From an uncultured Lachnospiraceae bacterium (GTDB lineage: Bacteria > Bacillota > Clostridia > Lachnospirales > Lachnospiraceae): a DNA stretch of 8,243 nucleotides. The position numbers and the translations under genes are program-made. The notes below the pieces were generated by a model, which saw only the letters and a program-made list of their open reading frames with translations, was not told where the DNA came from and did not search any database. The stretch's first letter is position 1, and each line of letters opens with the position of its first letter. This document shows positions 6,475-8,243 of the stretch, piece by piece. Location of the stretch: positions 1-8,243 of the forward strand of contig CAMNWW010000087.1 of NCBI GenBank assembly GCA_946566415.1, read 5' to 3'.

Positions 6475-7251
6475 TTAATTCTTTCCTGCTCTGCCGCCTT
6501 TTTTCCTCTTATTGCTGCGCCAGTTAAACATTCCTGGGAACGCTTTAATTACTGCCGCAAAGACTACGAACTGGAAGACCGAGTACACAACAGTATACCA
6601 CGCAAGTGTAAACGGCCAGGTGGGGTAGAAATCGTAAAGCTTGAGAATAAAAGAATTACCCGCGACGAACATCGGCTGTTCAACGAAGAACTGAAGCAAG
6701 AATGTAGATACGGCGAACACCACCCAGCGTTTCTTCTCATCCTCAATCTTAACGATCTGTTTCCACACAAAGTACCAGTAAATACCTTTAATCGGCTGAG
6801 CCCACAGGTCAACGGCAGGAGTACCGGAGGGTATCCCACGGGCAACGCCCACAATGATACCGACAACAGGACCGCCGCACATACCCGCAAGGCACGGCAT
6901 AAGCGCGCCTGGATCCATTGTAAGAGGCGGAACCATAGGAACCGCGATCCCAAGGGCACGGAATGCGAACGCCGCCCCGCCAAACGCTGCCGCCAGACCG
7001 ATCTGGTTAGAGGTCAGCAGCGGCTTTTTCCCTGAGACTGTCACCTCATTCTCTTCTTCTTTTCCTCCTGTCTTCTTCGCCCAGATAAAATACCAGATCA
7101 AAAGCCCCACAATAACAACAAGCGCCACATAATTCCACGGATATAAATCTGCCAAAAGCTTCGCACCCTTCTGATAGAATACGCGGAAAGCAATAAATCC
7201 AGCAAAAATTACCACCAAACCAACAATGCCTATTTTTTGTTTTTTGTTCAC
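6475..7251 (-). CDS. ECF transporter substrate-binding (S) component, extended form
   Basis: This is a membrane protein of 258 residues that would capture the transported molecule and hand it to the ECF module. Residues 84-240 look like an S component: a small-residue first helix (AAAFGGAAFAF, with an AxxxA pattern at 89-93 like that used to dock on EcfT), VPMVPPLTMDPGALMPCLAGMCGGPVVGI spread over 104-132, GVARGIPSGTPAVDLW (135-150), and late helices at about 175-192 and 216-236. In front lie two additional hydrophobic segments (about 7-22 and 40-58) and a charged linker (59-77), unusual since S components are normally 160-200 residues. The tail is strongly basic. I chose GTG 7251 because AAGGAG (7259-7264) lies 7 bases upstream; an in-frame TTG at 7278 would place that site inside the gene. 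It follows ecfT by 60 bases. The substrate is not identifiable. Confidence 0.85.
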   Translation of the reverse strand: MNKKQKIGIVGLVVIFAGFIAFRVFYQKGAKLLADLYPWNYVALVVIVGLLIWYFIWAKKTGGKEEENEVTVSGKKPLLTSNQIGLAAAFGGAAFAFRALGIAVPMVPPLTMDPGALMPCLAGMCGGPVVGIIVGVARGIPSGTPAVDLWAQPIKGIYWYFVWKQIVKIEDEKKRWVVFAVSTFLLQFFVEQPMFVAGNSFILKLYDFYPTWPFTLAWYTVVYSVFQFVVFAAVIKAFPGMFNWRSNKRKKGGRAGKN

Positions 7252-7258
7252 CTTTACT

Positions 7259-7264
7259 CTCCTT
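7259..7264 (-). promoter_or_regulatory. Ribosome binding site that sets the S-component start
   Basis: AAGGAG on the minus strand lies seven bases before GTG 7251-7249. This fixes the start at the GTG and rules out the TTG at 7278, which has no such site. Confidence 0.8.
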
Positions 7265-7311
7265 TCTAAATACCCCAATTTTCTTCTGTATAACTCTCTT
7301 TCGCCCTCTGC

Positions 7312-8133
7312 TTATTTTGTCAGCACATCCAAAATAAACGTCGTATAAAACCAACCTTTTTGTGATTTCAGATACACCACGGCGACAAGAAGCGCCGCCA
7401 GGAATACCATCATAACAAAGTCCTTTGCCTGAAACCTAATATCCTTTCGGTATGTTCTATGCATGGGGTCGTAAGTAAAGCCCCTCGCCTCGATCGTCCT
7501 GGCGATCTCGCGCCCCTTAAGAATCGAAATAAACAGCCCTGGAACAATAACCGGAATATACGCTTTAATCTTCTTTATCGGATTCTTGCTCTCAAAACTT
7601 GCCCCTCTGGACTTCTGAGCTTCAATTACATTTCCAATCTCATTTTTTAGGACAGGAATGTACGAAAATGCGATTCCAATCGCGATCGACGCTTCCGGCG
7701 GACATTTTGCCTTATTCATCGTCAGGACAATATCGCCAGTCGGGGTAACTGCAGTAATAAGGTCCGCCCCCCAGATAAAGAACACAAATCGAATTGCACT
7801 GGCAAAGCCACTGGATATCGTTGTCAGGGTAACTGGTATTTTATTGCCCGGAATTAGATAGAAAAACACCTCTTCCCCCGGAGCCGGAGTCGCAAATGGG
7901 AAATTCAGGATAAAAAACAGAAAGAATGCCAGTAATAACGGCTTTGTAATTCCCCAAACCTGCTTCCTGGAATATCCTGTTGTCCTATATAAAACATACA
8001 TACAAATCAACATAAAAGATGTAACGATCGGATCCATAATAGAGCATCCAATTACTATCAGAACAAGCAGCATAAGCATTTTTGTCCTGGGATCCAAACT
8101 ATAGAGGAACGAATTTTTAATCTTTGCATTCAT
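7312..8133 (-). CDS. ecfT: ECF transporter transmembrane component EcfT
   Basis: This is the 273-residue integral membrane T component that couples ATPase motion to the S component. Hydrophobic segments lie near 19-33, 36-50, 64-80, 107-125, 148-163, 192-206 and 238-256. The family's signature coupling helices are visible: EAQKSRGASF (R176, G177) and ARTIEARGFT (R217, G218). These X-R-G motifs insert into grooves of the ATPases; the first reads SRG where ARG is more usual. LDPRTKML near the N terminus is also typical of the CbiQ/EcfT family. ATG 8133 has an excellent GGAGGAGG (8141-8148) at 7 bases, overlapping the last base of the ATPase stop codon, so the genes are tightly linked. A dedicated A-T-S set in one operon fits a group I ECF system instead of one sharing a general energising module. 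Confidence 0.93.
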   Translation of the reverse strand: MNAKIKNSFLYSLDPRTKMLMLLVLIVIGCSIMDPIVTSFMLICMYVLYRTTGYSRKQVWGITKPLLLAFFLFFILNFPFATPAPGEEVFFYLIPGNKIPVTLTTISSGFASAIRFVFFIWGADLITAVTPTGDIVLTMNKAKCPPEASIAIGIAFSYIPVLKNEIGNVIEAQKSRGASFESKNPIKKIKAYIPVIVPGLFISILKGREIARTIEARGFTYDPMHRTYRKDIRFQAKDFVMMVFLAALLVAVVYLKSQKGWFYTTFILDVLTK

Positions 8134-8147
8134 CTTTTTTCCTCCTC

Positions 8148-8243
8148 CTATGATTTTATTTGACTAAGCAGTTCAAACGCTTCATCTATGTCAATGACCG
8201 TCGGATGCGAAATACCAGCCTGCTGCAAAAGTCTGGTAATCTG
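8148..8243 (-). CDS. ecfA: ECF transporter ATP-binding protein, C-terminal end only (partial)
   Basis: The window cuts this gene: only its last 31 codons and a TAG stop (8148-8150) are present. The piece starts QITRLLQQAGIS and ends AFELLSQIKS. A (P)QITRL-type segment followed by a short helix is characteristic of the C-terminal tail of ECF-type (CbiO/YkoD-like) ATPases, after the nucleotide-binding domain. Its position immediately upstream of ecfT, with the ecfT ribosome binding site abutting its stop codon, strongly supports the call. The Walker A, Walker B and signature motifs would lie beyond the window edge. Whether it is a single or a tandem two-domain ATPase cannot be told here. Confidence 0.75.
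   Translation of the reverse strand, partial: QITRLLQQAGISHPTVIDIDEAFELLSQIKS

Noticed and set aside
6463..7035. Plus-strand open frame opposite the S component
   Set aside because: The minus strand gives a coherent membrane protein with a strong ribosome binding site; the plus translation is basic and featureless.
7252..7278. TTG start for the S component at 7278
   Set aside because: It would place the AAGGAG site (7259-7264) inside the gene. The GTG at 7251 has that site at 7 bases.

Overview
The window looks like the chromosome of a low-to-moderate GC member of the Clostridia, most like Lachnospiraceae or a related gut-type anaerobe. This rests on strong AGGAGG-type ribosome binding sites, tight operon packing, GTG as well as ATG starts, and a dedicated ECF-type transporter. 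The exact genus cannot be read from the sequence.

Left part, plus strand (1-1815). A Cof-type HAD phosphatase gene (109-888) has its own near-consensus promoter (43-71). A 189-base gap follows. It holds an inverted repeat over the phosphatase stop codon, an AT-rich palindrome (936-959), and on the minus strand a short decayed piece that resembles the redox-cysteine segment of an FAD-dependent disulfide oxidoreductase. Next is a GntR/HutC-type regulator with a UTRA ligand domain (1078-1815). It converges on the minus-strand cluster, and a strong hairpin terminator lies between them.

Right part, minus strand (8243 down to 1943). Eight genes lie head to tail in this transcription order: the end of an ECF ATPase, the ECF transmembrane T component, an unusually long ECF substrate-binding S component, an M20 metallo-amidohydrolase, an Asp/Glu/hydantoin racemase-family protein, a DUF1177 protein, an AroM-family protein, and a cysteine-rich conserved protein I do not recognise. 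Spacings inside the ECF block and inside the enzyme block are short (2 to 60 bases, or a slight overlap). A good intrinsic terminator (6376-6412) separates the two blocks.

The most economical reading is a small uptake-and-breakdown module. An ECF importer with its own ATPase brings in an unknown small molecule. The M20 enzyme probably cleaves an amide, peptide or N-acyl bond, and the racemase-fold proteins change stereochemistry or process the released acid. DUF1177, AroM and the last protein have no established biochemical role that I know of, so the substrate and pathway remain open. The GntR regulator at the far end is a candidate controller.
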